Shown piece after piece: positions 1-5,662 of a stretch of 5,662 bases of DNA. A model generated the notes under the pieces. The model worked only from the letters and a program-made list of their open reading frames with translations. It did not search any database and was not told the DNA's origin. The translations under genes were made by a program, and so were the position numbers. Origin of the DNA: Alphaproteobacteria bacterium (GTDB lineage: Bacteria; Pseudomonadota; Alphaproteobacteria; Acetobacterales; Acetobacteraceae); the NCBI GenBank assembly GCA_013298245.1, contig JAAFHD010000261.1, positions 1 through 5,662 on the forward strand, in the 5' to 3' direction. Positions within the stretch are counted from its first letter, which is position 1, and every line of letters begins with the position of its first letter.

Positions 1-483
1 TGGTCCTGGCAGGATGCGGTGAAGGCCGTGTTCTTGGACCGTGTCTCCGTGCTGTCGGAATACGACGCGGAGGTGCACAGCCCGTCGATGGCCATGCGCC
101 TGCCCAGCGTCATCGCGCTGCGCGAATACATCCCCTCGGCGCGGCGCCCGGCCTTCACGCGGTTCAACGTTTTTCTGCGCGATCGCTTCGAATGCCAATA
201 CTGCGGCGATGCGCGGCCGGCGCATGAACTGACCTTCGACCACGTGATCCCGCGCAGCCGCGGCGGGCGCACCAGCTGGGAAAACGTCGTGGCCGCCTGC
301 GGGCCGTGCAACCTGCGCAAGGGCAACCATTTGCCGCGCGAATGCCGCATGATCCCGATGCAGGCGCCACGCCCGCCAACCAGCTGGGAACTGCAGGATA
401 ATGGCCGCGGCTTCCCGCCCAACTACCTGCACGAAAGCTGGCGCGACTACCTCTATTGGGACAGCGAGCTGGAGCAGGGTTGA
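1..483 (+). CDS. HNH endonuclease family protein (5' end cut by window)
   Basis: The gene is open from base 1 and ends with TGA at 481-483, giving 160 residues in the window. A GTG at 19 could start translation, but the reading frame continues upstream as WSWQDAVKAVFLDRV, which reads like the usual N-terminal region of this family, so the real start probably lies outside the window. The HNH core is clear: a first zinc pair CQYC (window residues 65-68), the catalytic-type FDHVIPRSRGG (D80, H81), an Asn in SWENVV (N95), and a second zinc pair CGPC (100-103) followed by NLRKGN. These are the ligands and active-site residues of zinc-stabilised HNH nucleases, which cut DNA with a bound metal ion. 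The biological substrate of this widespread stand-alone chromosomal family is not known to me. It is followed on the same strand by a TPR protein after 44 bp. Family membership is secure; role is open. Confidence 0.9.
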   Translation, partial: WSWQDAVKAVFLDRVSVLSEYDAEVHSPSMAMRLPSVIALREYIPSARRPAFTRFNVFLRDRFECQYCGDARPAHELTFDHVIPRSRGGRTSWENVVAACGPCNLRKGNHLPRECRMIPMQAPRPPTSWELQDNGRGFPPNYLHESWRDYLYWDSELEQG

Positions 484-527
484 ATTCCGTCTTGCAGTCC
501 GTGCGTGGCGGCGCCCATGCTGTGGGC

Positions 528-1082
528 ATGCGCTTTTTGCTTGCCCTTCTGCTGCTATCCGCGACCGCATTCGCGCAACCCGCGCGCCCGCCCAACCCCG
601 CGCAGGAAGAATTGTCGCGCGCTTTCGACGCGCTGCGCGATGCGCCGGATGAACAGGGTGCTGCGCTGGTTGAACGGCGCATCTTGCAATTATGGGGGCA
701 GCGTTCCACGCCTGCCGTGACGCTGCTGATGAACCGTGGCCATCGCAACATGGCCGCCAACCAGGCGCCCGATGCGCTGGAGGATTACGACGCCGCGATC
801 ACGCTGGCACCAGAACTGCCGGAAGCCTGGCTGGGCCGCGCATTGGCGCAGCATGCGGCCGGCGATTCGCGCGCGGCGGCGGCGGATTTGCAGCACGCGC
901 TGCGGCTGGAGCCACGGCAGTGGATGGCGCTTGAGCATCTATCGCGCTGGCAGGAACAGGCGGGTGATTTCGCCGGCGCCTTGCGCAGCCACGAGGCGGT
1001 GATGGCGCTGCACCCGCGCATTCGCGGCGGCGCGCAGCGGCTGCAGGATTTGCGCCGGCGCGCGCTGGGTGAAGACGCCTGA
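528..1082 (+). CDS. Secreted/periplasmic TPR-repeat protein
   Basis: A 184-residue protein ending with TGA at 1080-1082. I chose the ATG at 528 because it begins a textbook signal peptide, MRFLLALLLLSATAFA, with probable signal peptidase I cleavage after AFA (residue 16), giving a mature protein starting QPARPP. A longer in-frame start at 456 would overlap the HNH gene and bury this signal sequence. Three consecutive 34-residue helix-pair units with TPR spacing cover about residues 63-96, 97-130 and 131-164. Repeat features include A..DYDAAITLAPELPEAW and AAADLQHALRLEPRQWMAL. TPR domains bind other proteins, so a periplasmic scaffold or assembly role is likely, but no partner can be named. 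No enzyme motif is visible. The Shine-Dalgarno sequence before 528 is weak. The gene lies between the HNH gene and ada, all on the + strand; nothing in the sequence ties it to DNA repair. Confidence 0.83.
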   Translation: MRFLLALLLLSATAFAQPARPPNPAQEELSRAFDALRDAPDEQGAALVERRILQLWGQRSTPAVTLLMNRGHRNMAANQAPDALEDYDAAITLAPELPEAWLGRALAQHAAGDSRAAAADLQHALRLEPRQWMALEHLSRWQEQAGDFAGALRSHEAVMALHPRIRGGAQRLQDLRRRALGEDA

Positions 1083-1136
1083 TGTGACCGCAAGACCCGG
1101 ATGGCCGCGCGCGTCGTGCCGCGCCATATCTGGGCC

Positions 1137-2198
1137 ATGGATGCGCTGACCCCGACCCTCGATGACCTGCGCTGGCAAGCGGTGCTGGCGCGCGATGCCA
1201 CACCTGGTTGCGGGCCGTTTCTGTATGCGGTGGCGACGCAGGGCGTGTTCTGCCTGCCGGGTTGTCCTTCGCGCCCGCCGCTGCGGCGCAATGCGCGATT
1301 CTTTGCCGATGCGCCGGGCGCGGAGGCCGCCGGTTTTCGTGCGTGCAAGCGCTGCGACCCGAAGGGTGATCGCGCTGCCTTGCATCGCGCGGCGATCCAG
1401 GCCGCGATTGCGATGATCGAAGCGTCGGAGGCCATTCCATCTCTCGCCGCGCTGGCCGCGCGCGCCGGCTATGCGCCGCACCACTTCCTGCGCCTGTTCA
1501 AGGAGATCACCGGACTGACCCCGCGCAGCTACGCCGAGGGCGTGCGCGGCCGCCGCCTCGGCGCGGCGCTAGCGGGCGGCGCGCGCGTTGCCGACGCGGT
1601 GGCCGAGGCCGGCTTCGGCAGCGAATCGCGCGTCTATGAAACGCCTGGCCGGCAGTTGGGCATGACGCCCGGCGCCGCCCGGCGTGGCGGCGCGGGCGAG
1701 ACCATCCAGATCGCGCATGCCGACACGCCGCTCGGCCCGCTGCTGGTCGGCGCGACGGCCGCCGGCGTGTGCTTCCTGGGCTTCGGCGAGGACCCCGTCG
1801 CGATCGAAGGCGACCTGCGGCACCGCTTCCCCGCCGCGCGCGTGGAACCCGCACCCGACGCACTGGCCGAAACCCTGCGCGCCGTCATCGCCTGGATCGA
1901 GGAACCGCGCGCCGCCTTGGCACTGCCGCTAGATTTGCGCGGCACCGCCTTCCAGCGCCGCGTGTGGGAAGCCCTGCAGGCGATCCCCTTTGGCGAAACC
2001 GTGACCTATTCCGAACTGGCCGCGCGCATGGGCGAGCCTCGCGCCACACGCGCTGTGGCGCGGGCCTGCGCGCAGAACCATGTGTCCTTGGCCGTGCCGT
2101 GCCATCGCGTGGTGGGCAAGGATGGCGCGCTGACCGGCTATCGCTGGGGCCTGGCGCGCAAAAAATCTATCCTGGCGAAGGAAGGCGCAGCGCGCTGA
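1137..2198 (+). CDS. ada: Bifunctional Ada: alkylation-response regulator and O6-alkylguanine-DNA methyltransferase
   Basis: Ada repairs alkylated DNA by irreversibly moving methyl groups to its own cysteines and, once methylated at its N-terminal sensor, activates alkylation-repair genes. All parts are present in 353 residues (E. coli Ada is 354). The N-terminal zinc domain has Cys39, Cys43, Cys70 and Cys73 in VFCLPGC and FRACKRC; by homology one of the first pair accepts methyl from phosphotriesters. An AraC-type helix-turn-helix domain covers about residues 102-178 ([19 protein letters not shown]). A methyltransferase N-lobe (about 191-264) leads to the active-site domain (about 270-350), with PCHRV at Cys322 and upstream [13 protein letters not shown]. 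The ATG at 1137 fits the E. coli N-terminus ([13 protein letters not shown]); an in-frame ATG at 1101 would add 12 residues and cannot be excluded. Shine-Dalgarno signals are weak at both. No obvious Ada-binding box was found upstream. Its last 32 bp overlap the end of aat on the other strand. Confidence 0.95.
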   Translation: MDALTPTLDDLRWQAVLARDATPGCGPFLYAVATQGVFCLPGCPSRPPLRRNARFFADAPGAEAAGFRACKRCDPKGDRAALHRAAIQAAIAMIEASEAIPSLAALAARAGYAPHHFLRLFKEITGLTPRSYAEGVRGRRLGAALAGGARVADAVAEAGFGSESRVYETPGRQLGMTPGAARRGGAGETIQIAHADTPLGPLLVGATAAGVCFLGFGEDPVAIEGDLRHRFPAARVEPAPDALAETLRAVIAWIEEPRAALALPLDLRGTAFQRRVWEALQAIPFGETVTYSELAARMGEPRATRAVARACAQNHVSLAVPCHRVVGKDGALTGYRWGLARKKSILAKEGAAR

Positions 2199-2835
2199 TT
2201 TCCGCGCTGACCAGCTCCGGCGGCGGCGTGTCTTCCCAATGCGCCGGCGCGTCCAGCGCGGAGGCCAGCTGCGCCTTGTACTCGGCGCGCGGGATTTCCA
2301 CCGTGCCGAATTGCGCCAGGTGTTCGGTGATGAACTGCGTGTCCAGCAGCGTGAACCCGAACAGGCGCAACCGCGCGACCAGGTGCACCAGCGCCACCTT
2401 GGATGCGTCGGTTGCGCGGCTGAACATGCTCTCGCCAAAGAAGGCACCGCCGATCGCGACGCCATAAAGGCCGCCGACCAATTCGCCATCCAGCCAGGTC
2501 TCGACCGAATGCGCATGCGCATTGCGATGCAGCGCGGTGAACAGCGCTTCGATATCGGTGTTGATCCAGGTGTCCTCGCGCCCGGGCGCGGAGGCCGCGC
2601 AGCCCTGGATCACCGCCGGAAAATCCTGGTTGGTGGTGACAGTGAAGCGGCCGCTTTGCACGGTGCGTTTCAGGCGTTTCGGCAGGTGGAAACCATTCAG
2701 CGGCAGCACGCCGCGCATTTCCGGATCAAGCCAATAGAGGCGCTGGCTGGTGCGCGCCTCCGCCATCGGGAACAGCCCCGCGCGATAGGCGCGGAGCATG
2801 AGGTCAGGGGTGATCTCCGGGATGCGGCGACTCAT
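2167..2835 (-). CDS. aat: Leucyl/phenylalanyl-tRNA-protein transferase
   Basis: Aat transfers Leu or Phe from aminoacyl-tRNA to proteins that begin with Lys or Arg, making them N-degrons for the ClpS/ClpAP protease; it is a cytoplasmic enzyme. The 222-residue product is close to the E. coli length (234) and carries the family signatures in order: [11 protein letters not shown] (16-26), [13 protein letters not shown] (34-46), TWINTDI (89-95), AHAHSVETW (106-114), [20 protein letters not shown] (119-138), ASKVAL (144-149) and LLDTQF (163-168). It begins at ATG 2835-2833, preceded by only a weak Shine-Dalgarno sequence. The stop TAG is at 2169-2167. The shorter N-terminus relative to E. coli fits alphaproteobacterial versions. 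It lies 41 bp downstream of the btuB-like gene on the same strand, so read-through from that riboswitch-controlled transcript is possible. Its 3' end runs 32 bp into the convergent ada gene. Confidence 0.96.
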   Translation of the reverse strand: MSRRIPEITPDLMLRAYRAGLFPMAEARTSQRLYWLDPEMRGVLPLNGFHLPKRLKRTVQSGRFTVTTNQDFPAVIQGCAASAPGREDTWINTDIEALFTALHRNAHAHSVETWLDGELVGGLYGVAIGGAFFGESMFSRATDASKVALVHLVARLRLFGFTLLDTQFITEHLAQFGTVEIPRAEYKAQLASALDAPAHWEDTPPPELVSAEISALRLPSPG

Positions 2836-2876
2836 GGTGCGAAGCCTACACCATGGTCGCCGCGTTGGTGCCAGGA

Positions 2877-4793
2877 CTAAAGCGAGAAACGCGTCCCGAA
2901 CACGATGCTGCGCCCGGGAATCACATACCCGCTGGTCGGCTCGAACGGGTTGTTGCCCAGGTTCCGCGCCTGCAGCACCAGCGTGATGTTCTCGCTGGCG
3001 CGATAGGTGATGGCCAGGTTCGCCGTGGTGCCACCAGGCTTGCGCGCCGGCGTGAAGGCCGACGCGCCGCTATTGGCCACCAGGAAATCCTGTGCCGCGC
3101 CAGTGACCAGAATCTCCGGCGTGATCGACAGCCCCTGTATCGGCGATACGCGCGCCGAAATCGACACGACATTCTCGGGCCGACGCAACAGCCTGGCGCC
3201 GGTGTCGCTGTTGAAGGCGCGCGTAAACGTCCAGGCCGCGCGCGTTTCCAGCCATGGCGCCGGCCGCACCGTCACCGATGTCTCGACACCATTGATGCGC
3301 GCGCGCGCGACATTGATCGGCGTGAAAACACCGCCGGCGAAGCGCGTGTCGATCAGCTCATTCGCCCAGGTCTGGAAATAGGTGGCGCCCAATGTCGCGA
3401 CGCGCCCGACATCATGCTCCACGCCCACTTCCCAACTCGTGCTGCGCTCGGGCCGCAGGTTCGGGTTGCCGACGAAGAAGGGCGATACGCCGAAGCGTTG
3501 GAACAGCGAAGGTGCGGCAAACCCGCTGCCCACCGCCGCGCGCAGCCGCGTGTTGAATTCCGGCAGCGCATAGACAGCGCCCAGCCGCCAGGTCGGCGTC
3601 GCGCCAAAACCCTCGATGGAATCCACGCGCATCCCGGCCGACAAATCCAGCCGCGCACCCAGCCGGTATTGCAGCGCCAGGTGGCCCGAAATCGTGTCCT
3701 GCCGCGCATTCGTCACCGTGCGGAAGGGTGCGTTGCCGGAAGCGCTGATCGTGCTCTCGCGCAGCCAGCCCAGGCCGAAGGATGCGGCGCCATCGCGCAG
3801 CGGTCCCAGTTCGGGCAAGCGCACGCGATTGCCCCAGTCCAGCGTCATGCGCTGGCCGCTGAAATTATCATTGGCCCTCGCGGTCGAAAACGCATCGGGC
3901 AGGTTGCGATAATCGCGCCGTTCATCGCTGACGCCGAAGCGCAGGCCGGTGATCCAGGCGCCATCGAACAGCGATGTCTCGCCGCGAATCTGGCCGGTGA
4001 TGCGGCGTTCAGCGGCGCGGAAATTCGGGTCATCCGCACCGAAGCGATCCAGGCCAAAGCGCGCATCCTGCCAGCGCAAGGTGCCCTCCACGCGGCTGCC
4101 GGGCAGTGGCGTCCAGCCCAGTCGCGCGATGGTGGCGATGCCGCGATAACCATCGGCTTCACCGCGATTGGTCGCGAGCCGACCTGGCACCACATTGAAG
4201 CCGCGAGTGGACAGCGATTCAGCGGCGACCAGGTAGTCGAAATCGCCAACCGTCCCGGCCACGCCGCCATCAGCGCGCAGCGTCGCCTGCGAGCCGCCCA
4301 GGATGCCGCCGAAGAATTGCGCCTGGCGGTCCGCCGGCGCGCGCCGCGTGATGATGTTCACCACACCGCCCAACGCGTTGGAGCCATAGAGCGAACTCGC
4401 CGGCCCGCGCAGCACCTCGATGCGCTCCACGCCCGCCAGCAACAGGCTGCCGAAATTGAACGCGTTGTTCGTGCCGGACACGTCGTTCACCGGCACGCCG
4501 TCCAGCAGCACCTGCGTGTGGTTGGAATTCAGCCCGCGCATGAAGCCCGAGGTCAACGCGCCAGGCCCGCCCTGCGGCACCACATTGATGCCGGGCACGA
4601 ACATCAGCGCGTCGGCTAGCGTTGTGTAGCCGCGGGTCTCGATATCCTCGCGCGTGATGGTGGTGGTCGCGACCGGCACGCGTTCGGTCGTGGTGGGGAT
4701 GCGCGCGCTGGTGATGACGGTATCCGGGATGGCTTGTTGCGCCAGCGCCGGAGCGCAGATGGCAGTGAAGAACAGCAACGACAAACGTCGCAT
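2877..4793 (-). CDS. btuB: TonB-dependent outer-membrane receptor, BtuB-like (cobalamin uptake)
   Basis: This 638-residue protein is a TonB-dependent receptor: an outer-membrane beta-barrel with an N-terminal plug that imports a scarce ligand using energy from TonB-ExbB-ExbD. A signal peptide ([18 protein letters not shown], cleavage near residue 18) is followed by a TonB box (DTVITSA, 24-30) and the plug (about 40-150), with [33 protein letters not shown] and [20 protein letters not shown] then [10 protein letters not shown]. The barrel fills the rest, with the family signature [19 protein letters not shown] near 435-455 and a C-terminal strand ending GTRFSL. Length and plug layout match BtuB (E. 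coli 614 residues). The cobalamin riboswitch in its leader is the main reason to name cobalamin or a related corrinoid as ligand. I chose ATG 4793 because it starts the signal peptide and has GGAGGG seven bases upstream; the frame stays open to 4970, inside the riboswitch. No btuF/C/D genes are in view. Confidence 0.88.
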   Translation of the reverse strand: MRRLSLLFFTAICAPALAQQAIPDTVITSARIPTTTERVPVATTTITREDIETRGYTTLADALMFVPGINVVPQGGPGALTSGFMRGLNSNHTQVLLDGVPVNDVSGTNNAFNFGSLLLAGVERIEVLRGPASSLYGSNALGGVVNIITRRAPADRQAQFFGGILGGSQATLRADGGVAGTVGDFDYLVAAESLSTRGFNVVPGRLATNRGEADGYRGIATIARLGWTPLPGSRVEGTLRWQDARFGLDRFGADDPNFRAAERRITGQIRGETSLFDGAWITGLRFGVSDERRDYRNLPDAFSTARANDNFSGQRMTLDWGNRVRLPELGPLRDGAASFGLGWLRESTISASGNAPFRTVTNARQDTISGHLALQYRLGARLDLSAGMRVDSIEGFGATPTWRLGAVYALPEFNTRLRAAVGSGFAAPSLFQRFGVSPFFVGNPNLRPERSTSWEVGVEHDVGRVATLGATYFQTWANELIDTRFAGGVFTPINVARARINGVETSVTVRPAPWLETRAAWTFTRAFNSDTGARLLRRPENVVSISARVSPIQGLSITPEILVTGAAQDFLVANSGASAFTPARKPGGTTANLAITYRASENITLVLQARNLGNNPFEPTSGYVIPGRSIVFGTRFSL

Positions 4794-4796
4794 AAT

Positions 4797-4818
4797 GGAA
4801 CCCTCCGAGCATGGTTCC
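4797..4818 (-). promoter_or_regulatory. Shine-Dalgarno hairpin before btuB (possible riboswitch expression platform)
   Basis: On the btuB mRNA, GGAACC (4818-4813) can pair with GGUUCC (4802-4797), enclosing a ten-base loop. The strong Shine-Dalgarno GGAGGG (4806-4801), seven bases before the ATG at 4793, has four bases in the loop and two in the stem, so forming the hairpin would partly block ribosome access. This matches the common way cobalamin riboswitches control btuB translation. The pairing is read directly from sequence; the regulatory role is inferred. Confidence 0.55.
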
Positions 4819-4842
4819 CTGAAGCGCGGAATGCGCCCAGGG
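4817..4842 (-). promoter_or_regulatory. Second leader hairpin overlapping the Shine-Dalgarno hairpin
   Basis: In the btuB leader, CCCUG (4842-4838) pairs with CAGGG (4821-4817), and inside it GCGC (4836-4833) pairs with GCGC (4827-4824) around an AUUCC loop. Its 3' arm shares bases 4818-4817 with the 5' arm of the Shine-Dalgarno hairpin, so the two full stems cannot both form. It is not followed by a U-run, so it is unlikely to be an intrinsic terminator. It may be the alternative partner of the switch; this is inference from pairing alone. Confidence 0.4.
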
Positions 4843-4925
4843 GCTCGTCGTTCCCGCAAACAGGACCGCTTGCGCGGGGACCCATGGCCGTGGTGCACCC
4901 CGCCCACAACACGCGAGACAACTCC

Positions 4926-5090
4926 GCTTCGGCCGGTCTCCTGGCTTGTGGTGTGGAAGCGGGCTTCCACCTGGTCCGCCTTCTCACGGCGTGTCGCCGC
5001 AATGGCATGCTGGACCAGTGCACCACGTACAGTTGCGGGGGCAGCCGCGGTTCGCGCGTTCCCGTTTCAACCCTTTCGGGTCACCGATGC
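4926..5090 (-). ncRNA. Cobalamin (B12) riboswitch aptamer
   Basis: Reading the minus strand from 5090 to 4926, all landmark elements appear in canonical order. P1 pairs GCAUCGG (5090-5084) with CCGAAGC (4932-4926) with one A-A mismatch. Next come CGGUG, a small ACCC-GAAA-GGGU hairpin, UGAAAC and GGGAA (5063-5059). The most conserved core, GGCUGCCCCCGCAACUGU, is at 5046-5029. A stem pairs GUGGUG (5026-5021) with CACCAC (4953-4948), enclosing a stem of CUGGUCC (5018-5012) with GGACCAG (4977-4971). A local hairpin CGGCG-ACA-CGCCG lies at 4999-4987, and another pairs GUGGAAGC with GCUUCCAC at 4970-4953. The segment AGCCAGGAGACCGGCC is at 4946-4931. Known members bind adenosyl- or other cobalamins and lower expression of the downstream gene when B12 is plentiful. 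It lies in the leader of the btuB-like receptor, about 120 bases before its Shine-Dalgarno sequence. Confidence 0.96.
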
Positions 5091-5131
5091 GTGGCGGGAA
5101 ATTGGCATGGTTGCGGGCGGCCGGGAAGGTG

Positions 5132-5160
5132 ATGTTAGGCTGGCGCGTGCATCCTGTCCG
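5132..5160 (-). promoter_or_regulatory. Candidate sigma70-type promoter for the riboswitch-btuB transcript
   Basis: On the minus strand, CGGACA (5160-5155) and TAACAT (5137-5132) each match four of six bases of the -35 and -10 consensus and are separated by exactly 17 bp. Transcription would start near 5125, about 35 bases before the riboswitch P1 stem, which is a sensible position. The element overlaps the start of the divergent transporter gene. Matches this weak occur by chance in GC-rich DNA. Confidence 0.3.
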
Positions 5161-5662
5161 CTTCGTCACGTTGGTTGTCATCGCGCAGGTGCTGGCGCAG
5201 ATCGGCACCTTCACGCTGCCCGCGCTGCTGCCGGATTTCATCGCGCGCTGGGGGCTGTCCGGCACCGAGGCCGGCTGGCTGATCGGCGCGTATTTCCTGG
5301 CCTATGTGGCCGCTGTCCCGGTGCTGGTATCGCTCACCGATCGCGTGCCGGCGCGGCGCATCTACATGATCGGCACGGGCGCGGCCGCGCTATCGCATCT
5401 CGGCTTCGCCTTCACCGATGATTTCTGGCTGGGCATGGCGCTGCGTTGCCTGGCGGGCATCGGCTGGGCCGGTTGCTACATGCCTGGCCTGAAGGTGATC
5501 GCCGACCGGCTGGAGGGTGCGGCGCAATCCCGCGCGGTCACGTGGCACGCGGCGGGCGTGGGCATTTCCGGCGCGTGTTCCTTCATCGTCGCCGGCGGCA
5601 TGGCCGCACTGGGTGGCGTGCCCGCGGCCTTCCTGTTCAGCGCCGCGGCGGCGTTTGCTGCG
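5132..5662 (+). CDS. Major facilitator superfamily transporter (3' end cut by window)
   Basis: The frame is open from ATG 5132 to the window edge, giving 177 residues, roughly the first half of a 12-helix MFS carrier. Hydrophobic segments fit helices at about residues 11-33, 47-67, 77-93, 98-118, 139-159 and 163-177. The cytoplasmic loop between helices 2 and 3 carries the MFS motif A-like LTDRVPARRIY (68-78), and the first loop contains WGLSGTEAGWLIGAYFLAY, a common MFS pattern. Substrate cannot be told from this half. The start is uncertain. ATG 5132 has GGGAAGG just upstream but closely spaced, GTG 5129 adjoins it, GTG 5147 is a plausible later start (MHPVRFVTL), and the frame is open further upstream with TTG codons at 5111 and 5102. 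The gene is divergent from the B12 riboswitch-btuB unit and is not downstream of the riboswitch, so B12 control is not implied. Confidence 0.88.
   Translation, partial: MLGWRVHPVRFVTLVVIAQVLAQIGTFTLPALLPDFIARWGLSGTEAGWLIGAYFLAYVAAVPVLVSLTDRVPARRIYMIGTGAAALSHLGFAFTDDFWLGMALRCLAGIGWAGCYMPGLKVIADRLEGAAQSRAVTWHAAGVGISGACSFIVAGGMAALGGVPAAFLFSAAAAFAA

Noticed and set aside
1..483. HNH gene as evidence of a mobile intron, intein or phage remnant
   Set aside because: There are no intron or intein boundaries, no phage genes nearby, and base composition matches its neighbours. It looks like a stand-alone chromosomal HNH family common in alphaproteobacteria.
164..760. A 198-codon minus-strand frame opposite the HNH and TPR genes
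   Set aside because: It is a shadow of the HNH zinc motif region and the TPR gene, with no plausible start signal and no recognisable product.
1083..1136. Ada-binding operator upstream of ada
   Set aside because: The 54-bp gap is GC-rich and shows no convincing A-box/B-box pair of the E. coli type, so auto-regulation cannot be supported from sequence here.
785..1484. Several 180-216-codon minus-strand frames opposite the TPR gene and ada
   Set aside because: They have Arg/Ala-rich low-complexity products with no domain, antisense to well-supported genes; typical shadow frames in GC-rich DNA.
2853..4619. A 588-codon open frame on the + strand opposite the btuB-like gene
   Set aside because: It is antisense to a clear full-length receptor. 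Its product is Arg/Ala/Gln/His-rich with no recognisable domain, as expected from the complement of high-GC coding sequence. Its length comes from codon bias.
4817..4842. Hairpin in the btuB leader as a Rho-independent terminator
   Set aside because: The stem is followed on the mRNA by AACCAUGC and not by a U-run, so an intrinsic terminator is not supported.
4794..4970. N-terminal extension of the btuB-like protein to an ATG at 4970
   Set aside because: The extension would translate part of the riboswitch and place about 59 residues before a perfect signal peptide. The ATG at 4793 has a strong Shine-Dalgarno sequence.
4654..5421. A 255-codon + strand frame running through the btuB leader into the transporter gene
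   Set aside because: It crosses the riboswitch on the opposite strand, and its distal part is out of frame with the clear MFS protein that starts at 5132.

Overview
The window is a GC-rich, densely coded chromosomal segment. It most likely comes from an alphaproteobacterium; the HNH and Aat proteins and the general style suggest Rhodospirillales/Acetobacteraceae, but that placement is inference from recognition and not from a search. There are six protein genes (the first and last cut by the window edges) and one clear structured RNA. No tRNA, rRNA, IS element, CRISPR array or phage gene was seen.

Left block, + strand (1-2198). The 3' part of an HNH endonuclease family gene is followed 44 bp later by a small secreted TPR-repeat protein. 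After another 54 bp comes ada, a complete bifunctional Ada protein: methyl-phosphotriester sensor, AraC-type DNA-binding domain and O6-alkylguanine-DNA methyltransferase. Same-strand order and short gaps allow co-transcription, but no promoter or terminator was identified.

Middle block, - strand (2167-5090). aat (leucyl/phenylalanyl-tRNA-protein transferase) converges on ada, and the two coding ends overlap by 32 bp. Upstream of aat on the same strand, with a 41-bp gap, lies a full-length BtuB-like TonB-dependent outer-membrane receptor. Its 5' leader holds a complete cobalamin (B12) riboswitch with a P1 stem, the conserved GGGAA segment, the B12-box core and the AGCCAGGAGACC segment. A strong Shine-Dalgarno sequence sits in a small hairpin immediately before the receptor start codon, and a second hairpin overlaps it by two bases. 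This looks like B12-repressed uptake of cobalamin or a related corrinoid, possibly at the level of translation. Because aat follows so closely, it may share this transcript.

Right block, + strand (5132-5662). The 5' part of a major facilitator superfamily transporter gene is transcribed divergently from the riboswitch-btuB unit, with only about 40 bp between the riboswitch aptamer and the transporter start codon. A candidate promoter for the btuB leader overlaps the beginning of this gene.

I saw no evidence of a wholly new system. The points most worth a second look are the riboswitch expression platform, its shortened internal stem, and the possible linkage of aat to B12 control.
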